A program made the translations under genes and the position numbers. The notes under the pieces were generated by a model. That model was given only the letters and a program-made list of their open reading frames with translations. It had not been told where the DNA came from and searched no databases. From NCBI GenBank assembly GCA_973895155.1, contig OZ316892.1, positions 7,626,001 through 7,690,000 on the forward strand: DNA of 64,000 bases, written 5' to 3'. The number at the start of each line of letters is the position of its first letter. The stretch's first letter is position 1. This stretch comes from Marsupella aquatica. Its lineage: Eukaryota > Marchantiophyta. This document shows positions 1 to 11,129 of the stretch, piece after piece.

Positions 1-2147
1 TATTTGCCTTCAGCTGCCTTCGATTCTCTTCGACGATATTATATGTGCTACAGTATGTGTGGCGGACGATAGTTCTGCCGACCGTTTTTGCCGGGTAACG
101 GGTCCCGTAACGAGCCAAAACTCACTGTAGTAGACAAGCTTAGGCTATGGCGGTTTATAAAATAGAATCCATGTGCGTTTTGACGTACGTACAAAACTGA
201 AGACGACGACGATAACATTCTTGGGTTTCTCATGTCGTCGACTCGCATCGAGAACATTCTTTGGAGCGAAAAGCAACGCGCGAGAACGATCACGAAGTTC
301 TGAGTTCAGATTCTAGGATCGAGTTCATTTTCACAGAGAAGGTATGTAAGGATGACTTAATAGTGTTCAATGGAGACCTAAGTCGGCGGCCTTTTCTACA
401 GCGTTGGGACTCGTACTGTAAACGTACACCATACTAACGACTTGGTACTTCCGAATTCAGAAATCAAGTCTACGATGATTTTCGGGCCTCGTATAGAACA
501 GGGCAAAGTCATGGCATTCGCTTGGCTTGGCTGGCTAATCACACCCTCCTGAGTGAGAACCCGAAGGTATATCGCTCTGTCTCCAAATCAGGAAGACAAC
601 TAAGAGTTACTGCAAGATGAACATAACGGCTCGCTCACCTCTACGACGACACCCTGTGCTGTCCCATCGATCAGTACCGTAAGTGCGGCAGGCAATGTTG
701 ATTGTGCAGCGAGACGAGACAACAGGCATTCATGGAAATGCTTTAACCGAGTCGAGGAATTTGCCCCTACAGAAAAGTAAAACAGAAGCCCAGAACCAAA
801 AATGTCCCTCAATGACCCTATCTCCCTTTCGGAAATTGTGCTGATCCCACTATAGATGCATCAGCACAATTTAAAGCGGTACGCCTTCAAGATTCCCATG
901 GCGCCGTCTATGTGATTATCAATTCTATTACTCTCTGCGAGAGAAGCCCAGTAGCACGAGGAGTCTAGAATCTAATATGCACTGTCGAATTGCGTCTCAA
1001 CCAACTCTTGCTCTCTCTCTCGAGACAGCACAGTATGATAGCCTCAAGGCAATGATAATATTTCGCACAAACGTCTTCCGAAACAAGCGTATGTTACACC
1101 GCAATCAGTCATGTATTAGGATACCTGAGCTTCAGTCGTGACATTTGAGATCACCCAGCTCTATATCACCCGACTGCATCAGTTGAGATCACTACTCTGC
1201 CGACAGCAAGCGCGTTCGGTTGATGCTCTACGAAAGCCAGAACTCTGTTATGCATGAGAATTTGGTCGAGTAAATAACCAGATTGGCAATCCTTGAAGAT
1301 CACACGAATTAACACAACGTCGACTGCCACACCTTCGACGTAAAGGCAAAGAAGATTGATATTGCTTTAGTTCCAGTGGAACAAAGCGTGAATCCAACTC
1401 GATTTACATTTCTTGAGAATGAACGATACACCATACGAGGCCTCACAAGAGATGGAAGTACTAACTCGAGAGGCACTCCCTAGAACTAGTCACCAAGTAA
1501 ACAACATGCGACGTAATTGCAAGTCTCCGTTCGTCTCTGGGTAATTGCAAGCCTATCGACATTTGCCTTCACGCCAACTGGCGATTGCTATTGAAAATGT
1601 GGAGTAATTCCTCCCATAACCTTCCGATTTGTATCTCCATGCTCTACAATGTTATCCGAGCCGATCCAACGGGATCGATTGTTTGCATCGATCCAACGGG
1701 ATCAAACGGGATCGATTGTTTGCACCTACTTCTAAACCTACTCTGCTTCATTTGGTGCGAACCTGCTTCTAAAACAAACTACTGACTGCATGTTACACAC
1801 GCCGAGAAAAACCCGTCAGTGGCATTGCCACAATGACTGTTCCCAACGTGATGCCATTCGCTTCACCATTTTTTAAAATCAACATTTCCTATTTTCACTA
1901 ATATCTCGAGAAAAGTCTAAAGCTCCCATGAACCTGCAGTGTGTAAGCTGTACAAGCTCTGGCTTCGTCACGCGTGGGAGAGTATCATTAGCTCCATGGA
2001 CCACACGTATGGCGGTGGAAGATCTCGTTACGCTGCAGAGTGCCCTCGGGAGTGAAGCTGAGGTTTCAGAGCGGAGTGGAGTTCCCTCGGGAGAGAAGCT
2101 GAACTTTCAGAGTGGAGTGGAGTTCGACTGCTTTTGAGGTTACATTG
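1..2147. other. Intergenic region, no recognised gene
   Basis: No reading frame here resembles a known protein and no RNA gene was recognised. The stretch has moderate GC. It contains two short local duplications: a repeated GATCCAACGGGATC-type unit at about 1655-1722 and a roughly 43-bp imperfect tandem duplication at about 2039-2125, just beyond the 3' end of the U1 snRNA gene. Small open frames (up to 81 codons) look like chance. Confidence 0.5.
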
Positions 2148-2306
2148 GAGGGAGCCGCGCGTACGCGAGCTCCCGCTAGCACAAATTATGACGTGCATTT
2201 TCCCCTTAGGGAAATGCTAGAAGTTGCCCCGCCGGAGTGCAATGGGGGAGCCTCTCCTAGGACATCGGCCTTGTTGATCACCGATTGACCCCGCCCAGGT
2301 AAGTAT
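2148..2306 (-). ncRNA. U1: U1 spliceosomal snRNA gene
   Basis: On the minus strand the RNA begins at 2306 with ATACTTACCTGG, the invariant U1 5' end that pairs with 5' splice sites, followed by GCGGGGTCAAT. Stem-loop I carries GATCAACAAGG (2269-2279), one base from the plant U1-70K loop consensus GATCANGAAGG. Stem-loop II has the U1A-type loop core ATTGCAC (2237-2243) inside a CCCC/GGGG stem. An Sm site ATAATTTGTG lies at 2180-2189, and a GC-rich terminal hairpin with a TACG loop ends near 2150. The length of about 159 nt fits plant U1 (about 160). The exact 3' end is an estimate. The order of elements and the intact 5' end argue for a functional gene rather than a pseudogene. It would be transcribed by RNA polymerase II and act in the nucleus in the U1 snRNP. 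Confidence 0.94.
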
Positions 2307-2843
2307 GCTCCAATGTGTTGCAGCGGCCTCCTTGTATCACACCCTTCCCACTCCTCAACCAACACTTATGGGATTTTGACGATGCAAATTATGGAGGCAA
2401 CCCGGAGACTGCTGTTCCGTTCCTTTCCGGCACAACACAGGAAACCAACTGTCTGCTCCGCAAGCCTCGAAATATAGGCTCGTCAATCGATTGCTCGGCT
2501 CATGTAATGTACTACAGCACAGTCAGCCTGACCAAAACCAGCGCCATCGTTCCACCGATAGCACCAGCTTGTTGTTCAGTAGCAGTGCTTTGCTCCGAGA
2601 CGATCAAAACTGGAACAGCAGCGAGGACTGCCAAAGTTGCCTCCGGTGTAAATTAAGCCTACGATCGACTGCCGAGCAGTTTATCGTCGTAACTTAATGA
2701 GACAATGGACAGGATTGCTGCCGTGAGCAATGACGACCACAACACTTCCCCATCAAATGCATAGTCTGCTGTGACCTTCAGAACTTTCGCAGATGTTGTG
2801 CTAACAGGATTGACTTTTAAAAAACCCGTTTTTAGAGCCATTG
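2307..2843. other. Spacer between U1 snRNA and CML gene
   Basis: Apart from the U1 promoter elements, this spacer shows no recognisable gene. It must hold the 3' UTR and polyadenylation region of the minus-strand CML gene that ends at 2844. Open frames of 60-113 codons on both strands have no recognisable domain. Confidence 0.4.
2331..2374 (-). promoter_or_regulatory. U1 snRNA promoter: USE-like and TATA-like elements
   Basis: Upstream of the U1 start on the minus strand, ATCCCATAAGT (2364-2374, about -58 to -68) resembles the plant snRNA upstream sequence element RTCCCACATCG. GATACAAG (2331-2338, about -25 to -32) is in the TATA position. Centre-to-centre spacing is about 34 bp, which is the spacing known for RNA polymerase II plant snRNA genes (the Pol III U6 type is about 10 bp shorter). 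The USE match is imperfect at its 3' half. Confidence 0.65.
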
Positions 2844-3650
2844 TTAATCCTGGAAACAGCTGGAGCGCATCATATCTTTAAATTCAGTGATATCAATAAG
2901 ATCGTCCCCATTAGAATCCACTCTCTGAATCATATGCTTGCAATTGCTGATGTCCTTGCCCTCCGGGATCCCCAACTGGTTGAGCACCTCCTGGAGCTCC
3001 TGAGGAGTGATCACTCCATCACCGTTCCTGTCAAAAACCTGAAACACTTGACTCAATGTGTCATCCTCCTCTTCTGCTTCTTCTTCTTGTGCTGCTTCGA
3101 CTTCGTGAGTTTCCCGGACGTCACCATTCAACGACGAGTATAGGGAGTAAAATTCTTCGAAGTCCACACATCCATCCGAGTTCAAATCGACACTTTTAAG
3201 CATACGCTTCGCCTCCTCCAGCGGCATTCCCATGAATCTAGTCAGATCCTTACCGCAGATCTTGCCGTCCTTATTAGCGTCGAACCTTTCAAAAACTTTC
3301 TTCATCTCGGATTTGTCCGGAACGTAGTCTTTTGCAAACCCGTAGCCAGTCGAGCAGGCTGACGAACTTCTGCTGTACGTTTCCGATGAACTGTCACTCT
3401 CCTTAGAACGCGAGGAAGTTGAGCTGGCTGACGCACTTCTACCGTAGCTCTCTGCTGAACTTCCACGCCCCGCCGAAGACGAGGACGTGGCGCTCGACGA
3501 CGACAACACACGATCCATGGACTTTGGACTGCCATCGAGACTCTTGAACAACCAGCTCGAGAACCAGCTCGATCGAGAGGCATTACCGTTTCGACTCGGT
3601 GGCCCAGCCTTCGAGTCTACGGAGCTAGAATTGAACAGTGAGGCAGACAT
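2844..3650 (-). CDS. Calmodulin-like EF-hand protein with Ser-rich N-terminus
   Basis: A 268-residue calmodulin-like calcium sensor with no intron in the frame. Residues 1-110 form a low-complexity, Ser-rich extension containing an aromatic patch (WFSSWLF, 29-35) and an internal repeat (SAESYGRSASASST about 65-78, SSETYSRSSSACST about 88-101). Four EF-hand loops follow: 124-135 (ends in Asp instead of the usual Glu at position 12), 155-166 (canonical), 207-218 (canonical) and 245-256 (Asp at position 6 where Gly is normal). An acidic Glu-rich linker (about 184-197) separates the two EF pairs. The C-terminal lobe has the LGIPEG segment also seen in the three other CMLs of this window. The start is the first in-frame ATG; later Met residues would remove part of the Ser-rich region. 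EF-hand CMLs bind calcium and regulate partner proteins; the partner is unknown. It is the most divergent of the local CMLs. Confidence 0.93.
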   Translation of the reverse strand: MSASLFNSSSVDSKAGPPSRNGNASRSSWFSSWLFKSLDGSPKSMDRVLSSSSATSSSSAGRGSSAESYGRSASASSTSSRSKESDSSSETYSRSSSACSTGYGFAKDYVPDKSEMKKVFERFDANKDGKICGKDLTRFMGMPLEEAKRMLKSVDLNSDGCVDFEEFYSLYSSLNGDVRETHEVEAAQEEEAEEEDDTLSQVFQVFDRNGDGVITPQELQEVLNQLGIPEGKDISNCKHMIQRVDSNGDDLIDITEFKDMMRSSCFQD

Positions 3651-4915
3651 GGTTGGCGATGACTATTGAAAAATGGGACGAATTCTACTATAGAAAAAGC
3701 AGCGAAGGGAAGTACCAATGTGCAAACGACTGCCGCATCTATAACTTCCTCAAGTTGGAACGTTGCTACGGATGCAAAATCCGTCACTGTCACTGGCCGG
3801 ATCGCAAGAATTGTCCTCGAACTTCAATTCTATCAACAAGTTTCCTCTGCGTACGTTCCAAACCCAGACTTCTAGTTGCAGGTAACTATTTCAATGCCAC
3901 AATGAAAACTAGGGCCTAATTCTGCAGGTACCGACCAGAGACAGCTGCAAATCCACAACAGACGAGTACACTTCTCACTCACTTATCTCTGCACACACGT
4001 TGCGCGACGGCACACACCGGCAACGAAGCAGTTCTACCTGTTTCTACTCACGCCAGCCGCAGCGACCCAGGGAAGCAGAGTGAGCACACTCTCAGAGCCA
4101 GATAGAACACTATCGCTCTAATCAATCTATCTAGCCTCCAAAAAAAAATTAAGAGCGAGATATATATCTCTAGCCGTTGCGAACGGTCGTGAATTGAGGT
4201 TTCTTCTATCACAGAACAACCGGAAGAGCTATATATCGGGACGAGATGGGGAGCTAGTACTGCGGCTACGGAAACGTCTCGTGCAGAAGAGCGCGAATGA
4301 AGCGCGTGAGCTTTACTTCTGAGGACCCCAAGCACATAATTTCGTGCACTTTCGACGAAATGGAAGATATCAAGTGACCACAGACAACTTGGCAGAGGCT
4401 GGTCGACGCGAAGCATGGGATGCTTTACACAGATTCGTGAACGCGTATTGTGCTAGGACTTGCAAGCTCCTGCTCACATCCCCTATTGTATAAAACACGA
4501 AGGTGGGTGGAGCTGTGGTGGGCCTGAATGCTCTACGGGCTGGCTATGGCGAAGAAATCGGGCGATTTGGCGACCGTCATGGAGGATATGGACAATGGGG
4601 GACAATTTGCACAAGGGAGGGAAGGAGCAACGAAGGTACCGACGGCGGTGACGCTGCGCTACTGCTTCGTACGCCAACGGACGGCGGAGCCACCTCTTCG
4701 GCCTCTGGGACGATATTTAAGTACACCTGGCCTCGCTCCGAGACCTTTGGCCCCACCGGGTACGGCCCTCTATGTTATCTGGATAGCTCAGTTGCCACCT
4801 GACTGAATCTAACCGTCCGCTGATGGTGCCGGCTGGATCTCCGCCCCTGGTTTCGTAAGAGGGGTTCCATGGCGGTGGCAGCTTCTATCTTACTTATAAA
4901 TCTTCAATTACAAGT
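3651..4915. other. Upstream region of the first CML gene
   Basis: This should contain the 5' UTR and promoter of the minus-strand CML gene. A symmetric TATA-like stretch GAGATATATATCTC is centred near 4163, about 510 bp from the ATG, so the true TATA box is uncertain. A 122-codon minus-strand frame (4048-4416) and overlapping GC-rich plus-strand frames (4503-4806) have no recognisable domain. The short tRNA-like string GGATAGCTCAGTTG near 4780 is not followed by a tRNA body. Confidence 0.4.
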
Positions 4916-4928
4916 TAGAATTTAGTTT

Positions 4929-5667
4929 TCTAGAGCGAAGCCTCTAGACAATAAATCCATGGCTCATGAGAAAAATTGATATCTATAATGTATGTCATGT
5001 CAAATGATAATCATAAGTACATTTTGTTATGATTTTTATTTATATTAAAAATTGATCTTTATGGCCCCACCCTATTATATGTGCACTAGCCCAGACTATC
5101 CATTCTTTGAACGTGAATAGTGAAAAGGACAATAAAAGAATTATTAAAATATTTTTTTATTCATTAATATTATTTAAAAATTAATGAAATTATAATATAT
5201 TATTTTCCTTGTATGTGTACATCAGTATTTTTGTGTGCACATCCATCTTCTATGCACATATGAATGTTGTGGTGGGGCCATAGTGCTTATATTTTTTGAA
5301 TGTAATAATTAAAAATTATTATAAAAAATTGGCATGTACATATATCATACTCATGTCATGAGTTTCTCTCTTGCACATGATGACCATAGAGTTACGGTCT
5401 AGAGGCTTCACTCTAGACCTAGACTCTTAATTATAGACTTCAGTTTGCATTTTTATATTAAGATAAGTGGAATGTGGGAAAGAAAAACTGAAAATGAGAT
5501 GTACATAGAAAAAAATACTATGTATGATTATTAAAATGATGATATGCATGATAATTTTTTTATCATTTCATTAACCTTCAAAACATGTGAATAAAGAATA
5601 TATTTTGGTGACATTTTTATTGTCCTCCCCTCTATTCACGTTCAAAGAACAGGTAGTTGGGGCTAGT
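4929..5667. repeat. AT-rich region with interleaved inverted repeats
   Basis: Three pairs of inverted arms are present. A 21-bp arm at 4929-4949 matches 5397-5417 with one mismatch. A 53-bp arm at 5085-5137 matches 5615-5667 at roughly 80 percent, including the run TATTCACGTTCAAAGAA. An 11-bp GGTGGGGCCAT arm at 5271-5281 matches the complement of 5061-5071. The first two pairs overlap without nesting, which suggests two foldback or MITE-type elements inserted into or recombined with each other. There is no protein-coding potential. Confidence 0.7.
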
Positions 5668-6179
5668 GGTGAAATGAAAATAACATTATTTACGGACCCC
5701 ACTAGAGGTACTTTCCAAAATTCTTGGCACCATAGCGTGTCACGTCAACAACGACCGCAACAAACAAGACTAGTCGGTTTTGTGAATCAAACTTATAGTT
5801 TTCATTCGTGTTTGTGTCAATTTGGGTGTAAATTTTGGAACATCGTGCCGTAAAAAGAAAAGTAAAAACATTGGAAATACAAAGAGCAAGACGGTTAAAA
5901 CTATCACTATGTAACCGTTTTAGTTACATTTCCAATTTTAAAACTTAAATTCAAAGATTTATAAAAAGTATTTTTCATATAATAAATAATGACTAATAAC
6001 TAACTTGATAACTTCCTCGTTAAACCGCAACTCCCGGTATGTAAGGACCTCTCGTATTGTACGGCCATTAATGCTGGGAAGAGCACATAGAAACCCAGGA
6101 TCGGGGAGGAGGAATGGCTGGAATCTTGAAAGTTCATCGAATTCTATATTCAAAACTATTTACTCATTCTCAAAACAAA

Positions 6180-6485
6180 AAATACCCACTATTAGATCTC
6201 ATTGAGATCTTTCTTTTGCACCCTAGATCGCCTTCTAACATGGATGAATAAGATTTCTAGAGGCATTACAAAATGGACGGCAAAGATCGTAAAATCAACA
6301 AAATCGACGGCTAGGAAGGCTTGGATTTGTTTAATTTTTCATTTGAAAAATATTAACCCATTTGCAAAACAGACAGAACCCATCCATAGATCTATTTGAG
6401 ATCTTTATTTTGAGCCATAGATTGGCCATTATGATGGACGGACGAGATTTCTGGAGATAAGAAATGGAGACGGCTCAGATCGACT
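6180..6485 (+). repeat. Direct repeat, about 110 bp units 193 bp apart
   Basis: The segment from about 6187 (AGATCTCATTGAGATCTTTC, running on to AAGATTTCTAGAG and GGACGGCAAAGATCG) recurs from about 6390 as AGATCTATTTGAGATCTTTA and onwards to GGAGACGGCTCAGATCG. Each copy opens with a short palindrome around GATCT. The function is unknown; it is probably a fragment of a dispersed repeat. Confidence 0.65.
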
Positions 6486-6489
6486 CTTC

Positions 6490-8500
6490 CCCCTGATTTT
6501 ATTAGCCAAGGGGTCCACGAACTAATTCTTGGTTTTTTTTAAGTTGGAAGAGTAGGAAGAAGAACCACAGTAGCATGAATTTTATTTTGGGGAGTTCAAT
6601 GAAGGACACAGCCTGACGAATGAGGGAACACGCATAGTAAGTACAGGAAGGGTCAGTTTTTATGCACCCCTTTTCCTTCCTGATGGCCCCTTTCTTGCAA
6701 GGAGGGTGAAACAGTGGAAATGTACCCGTACACTTTGGATGCACTGCCCCCTTTTGCAAGCGAGAGTGTAGGTTTATTCTTGAAAAAAGACATTAAGATC
6801 TCTGTGTTAAATTCCCAATAGTCTATTGCCAGTGTGCTCCAATTTAGTTTTTTATTTTATTTCTTTGGGGAGAGGAGATTAAATGGCCCTACTGTGCACC
6901 AGTTGACTGGCATGTAAATAAGCACTGAAAACCTGAACATCAACAACATTGCCTGGTAATTTGAGGTTCATGCGGGATAACGGTCCCCTCTCATCCCAAT
7001 CTTGAGAAGCATTGGCCTCTAAGGATCCTTGGTGCACAAGCAGAAGTGGGTACCCAAAATATCCAATGCAGAACCCTTCCAAAACACCATGGTGCACACC
7101 AAAATGTCATGTCAAATGGTGAAATTCAACATAATATGGCGCTTTACAAAATTTTCATTGTCTAGTGGCGGTGTTTGCCTGGTTAGGTTGTGTGTGGCCT
7201 TGGTGATAGTCACTTACCCTATTGTCACTATTTTAGGGCATCTAAACAAATTCCTCTTCATGACATTCATATGTGGCTTATTCTAGTAGTTTGCTGTTCA
7301 ATAAGGTTCTAGTTCCTTTGCTGTTATAAAGAACTCTGGCGGTTAGTTTCGCTCTTGGGTCTTCTCGGGGTTTGTCCCTTGAATGTGTACTCCCTTTATT
7401 GGATCTTTGGCCTCTGGGATCCTGTTACTTGGCTGTCTCCTAGTTTTGAGTTTTTTGTTGTTTGAAAGTGTGAAATGGATGGTTTGACATGGCAAATATA
7501 TGTTGTGTAACTATACATTCATATATCATACGGTGAAAGTAAGGTCACAATCGGAGTCACAATAGGCAGCATTTGGTGCCCCACATATGTGCAAGATCAA
7601 TGGTGACACAATAACTAAGATGTGATGGGTGACTTCCTGTGAGGCCTTTGCACAATACTAGGGACCATTTTTCTTAGTCAGTCATTGATAGTTACGCACC
7701 TCTGCCCTCTCCCACCCATTTTCTTCTTCCTTGAAAATTATCATTCCATTGAAACAGTAAAAGGCAGCGCATCTCAAGGGGGAAAGGCCAATCATGGCCA
7801 TTTATTGACAAGCAATCCATTCTTCCCCTTGAGAGCAATTTTGACATCGACACCCTAATCTGTTTTTGCATGACTGGAAAAAATTGGTTGAATTTCATTC
7901 AAAAAAACCAACATAGAACAAGGTTGGCCACAAATAGGGTCAGCACACAGGTAATATATAATTGCAATATCACTAAACTGTTGCTATTGAGAAGTAATGT
8001 GATTTCTTTGCACTTTGAACTCCCAGAGCATCAAGGTCCCATTGGACAACACAGCTTCCATAAAGACCCAAATTCACTCCCTAGATTGACATGGAGCATA
8101 GGAACACTGACAAGAATTCCAATTATCTTCCTCTAGGCCAACACGTGGTTACTAGGTAACACGTGAATTGGTCCATCCTCCCAACGTACAAACTCACCAG
8201 CACCATTGAGCACATCCCTCATGAAAATCATCCCCACTCTCCTGATATTCCGGTGAGGATTGCTAGAGCACTTTCCATGATTGGGCGCAATATGGTTGGG
8301 ATGCAGTCGACAAATTAAAGGGTGCGGTAGGCCCCAGGATTTTCTTAGTTACATCCCAACCTGTGCAAATGTTGGTTCAAACTCCAAACCTCTGAATCAT
8401 CGACCGCAGCACAAAGTGACATTGAGAGAAAAAAAACCAAGAGAAATCCTTTGATCCCCATTTTTGATTTGTTAGTCATTTCATTTTGTGATGCAGAATG
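6490..8500. other. Intergenic region, possible LINE 3' part
   Basis: No intact gene is seen. The 8.0-8.5 kb part lies directly downstream of the minus-strand LINE reverse transcriptase remnant and may be its decayed C-terminal end, but no motif could be assigned. Small open frames here (up to 88 codons) are not recognisable. Confidence 0.35.
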
Positions 8501-10060
8501 TGCGGCAGAGGAGGTCATCCCCTGTGGTTGTCTTTGGGGTTGTCTTATGCCAAAGCCCAGATATATAATGGAGCTGCTAGCAAGTTTTCTGGATTGACAC
8601 TGCCACGAGAGAAATTAGTCCAAGCTCGCCAAACTTCTTGGGTCTGAAATGGTGGCAAAATTCACCCTAGGCCTGGCCTTTTTGTTTGGTCCTGCCCAGA
8701 TGAAAGGAGTAATGTTTTTCCTCATGGGCATCCAGTCTACATTGTTGCCCTTCCCACACCATCAACATGTATCACATCGTACTCATATTAACCTGAGTGA
8801 TGGTTGGCCACCATGACTCTAGCTAGGAGAGATCCAAATCTCTTGCATACCTTGTCAAGCCTGGATTCCAGCTTGTTGGACAGAGTGAGGACGGACGGTG
8901 TGAGGACCCTTTGCTATTCCAAGATACCACAAGCAAAAGGGATCCCAAGGAAATTGATGCAGTAAGCTTGTCTTCCCACTTCCAGGGTAAGACCCCGGTA
9001 ATTGTTGGAATTCATAATAATTACAATGAAGGGAAATGAAGGCATTTTTCTGTCATATGCATAACAAGCAAGAGACCTTGCCAACTAAATCCAAGAGCCT
9101 TTTGCACAAGTCAGCAAATTTCATCACAAGCTGTATGATCATTGCAAGCTAGGTCATTCACAAATGAATTGTGGACGCAATGGACAACAACCAACTGAAT
9201 TTGAACCACTTGGATGGGACGCTGGTGTGCTCCCATTGCATCATAAGACAAAGGGCAGCAACTGCAATCAGAAAATGTGAAAGAGATTGAGGACAACCTT
9301 GCCTTAGAACTGATCTTGCTAAGTTTGCCATTCACTTAGGAGGATCACAAAGGTCATTGAAACATGTGCGGCTCTCAGATATTGCATATGTAATCCGGCA
9401 AAACCTACTTTTCCATGATTGAAAAAGAAAGTGCCACTTGTGCTTATCAAGGGCCTCGGTGACATCCAACTTCATAAAAATGCAATCCATTTCAGATGTA
9501 GTCACATGATGCATTTGTTGAGTAGCATGAGAGAGTGGGTGGATATTTCTGCCAGGCGTACTGTAGAGGTGTGTTGATAAGTTGGAGGATAAGGGTGTTG
9601 CAATTGGAGAGCCTTAGGCCCAACCTGCATGTAATCAGTCCTTCAGGAAGCGACCCTCATACTGCAACATGTGATGCTCAGGATTGAAGATCCTGCCATG
9701 CTGTAAATTCATCCTTAGGCAGTCCTGATCAGCAGGTCTTGTGGGGACCCAGGGGCAAGGACCGGAAACTTTACGGCCCTTGCAGATGGACCCGACCTTT
9801 TGTTTGCGTAAAAAACAAAAACTTCACTTTGCGCAGCCTCAATTCCATGTATATCTCACTGCATGCCAAGCAGCCCATAGCGACATAGCAGGGACATGGA
9901 CTCCTCAGCACACACAACACATAGTAGAGAGTAGGATTGAGTTGTTAAAGAAGATTGTGCTTTTCCCTGAAGTGTCGGGCCGACTATATGTGCGTTGGCC
10001 CTTAGCTATGATCTTGTGTAGCACATTCAGCAAAGTGATGGGGTGTTTGTTGGTAAGTTC
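8500..10060 (-). mobile_element. Decayed L1-type LINE, reverse transcriptase region
   Basis: Minus-strand translation, with frame changes and stops, gives the L1-type reverse transcriptase motifs in the correct order. EGLIT and PGRNI (finger region) lie at about 9560-9640. FMKLDVTEALDKHKWHFLF, the counterpart of the motif FLKLDxxKAYDxVxWxFL with the first catalytic Asp, is near 9420-9480. RQGCPQSLSHF (motif RQGCPLSPxLF) is near 9280-9310, and a degenerate FVNDL stands where FADD is expected. FLGIPFACG is near 8930-8960, KLESRLDKVCKRFGSLLARV near 8820-8880, and FIWAGPNKKARPRVN near 8660-8710. No single frame joins them, so the element is dead. No flanking target duplication or poly(A) tail was identified and both ends are approximate. 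Confidence 0.78.
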
Positions 10061-10315
10061 TCATTGGTCATCTTTCTTGAGGGGAGAATAATGAAGCCAG
10101 AGGTCAAAATCAAGGGGGAAGTGGCCATTGGAAGTACCCAGGGAGATAGCCCTTTGGAAGAAGGCCCCACCATTTTCCAGTTAGCCACTAAGAATTACAA
10201 ATGCCACATCGATCCGGACTAGGGCATTTGTTGTTTGCCAATGCTATGTTGTTGTCTTACCAAACGCATAATTAAACTGTGAGGGGGACACACCCTAATG
10301 TTCAGGCAGGACCTA

Positions 10316-10985
10316 CACTGCTCACCGTAATTAGTGTTATGCCAGAATTAGTGTTAGTCCCACTAATTTATGTGAACTTGATCCGGAAGCAAAAGTAACA
10401 CTAATTGGTGTCGGTTTTCAAAAAAAAAATTGAGGTTTTGTTTACATGTTTTGTTCAACATATTATTGTAGAGCATCTGGAGCTGAAAGCTCTATAGTCA
10501 TGGAGGGCTAGAGTATCTACTAGCTAAGGGATTTGAGGGCTCCAAAACATTTACTCCTGTGTGCAATTGTTTTTGGAGGTTTTATTTCCCATCCAACAGT
10601 AGAGCATTTGGAGGTGCTCTATAGTCGTGGAGGCTATTAGAGATCTTTTTCTGTCAATTCACATTGTGCTCATCAATCAATGTTAGCCTGAATGAGAGTG
10701 ACGACTGAATACCCTAACAAAGAGCCTGTGATGAGAGGCCTGGTTGCCAAGAACACTTGAAGTCCCGTCACTCTGGTGCCGCGCGATATGAGTCAAAAAG
10801 TCACGTGAATTAGTGGTACATGACACTATTTTGCGTGCACGCAAATTAGTGTTAAGCACTACTATTTGGCATGAGCGGAATTAGTGTTTGCTCGGAATTA
10901 GTGTGACTAACACTAATTCACGAGTAGACCCCAAACATTGGGGCTCTCAAATTAGTGTTACTCACACTAATTACGGTGAACACTG
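10316..10985. mobile_element. MITE-like element with TIRs and TA target site
   Basis: This 670-bp element has 22-bp terminal inverted repeats matching at 20 of 22 positions. The left end opens CACTGCTCACCGTAATTAG, and the right end, read in reverse complement, opens CAGTGTTCACCGTAATTAG. It is flanked by TA on both sides (10314-10315 and 10986-10987). The motif AATTAGTG and its complement recur about ten times in the two subterminal regions (10326-10420 and 10805-10975), as expected of transposase binding sites. A GTAGAGCAT..GGAG..CTCTATAGTC unit is directly repeated inside (about 10469 and 10601). It has no coding capacity. The TA duplication points to a mariner-like mover, but the TIR is not the classical Stowaway sequence. 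Confidence 0.8.
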
Positions 10986-11129
10986 TACCTTTTCATTTCC
11001 TTCTATAAGTCATGTGAATCAAAGTGAATGTTGTCCGCTGTGCAAGCAGTCGCTGCTGGCGGGGCTGCCGGTAGCCAGTTGGTGCAGGTTAGCTGGGTGT
11101 AGAATAAACTGAAATACGTCAAACCCGCC

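Noticed and set aside
3302-3583. Second-frame 93-codon frame inside the first CML gene
   Set aside because: Shadow of the Ser-rich coding repeat in another frame.
4048-4416. 122-codon minus-strand frame upstream of the first CML
   Set aside because: No recognisable domain, and it sits where the CML promoter or 5' UTR should be.
4770-4860. tRNA-like string GGATAGCTCAGTTG
   Set aside because: No anticodon stem, T arm with a GTTCRA loop or acceptor pairing follows.
8375-8405. Second B-box-like string GGTTCAAACTCC
   Set aside because: T-stem does not pair and there is no 5' half of a tRNA.
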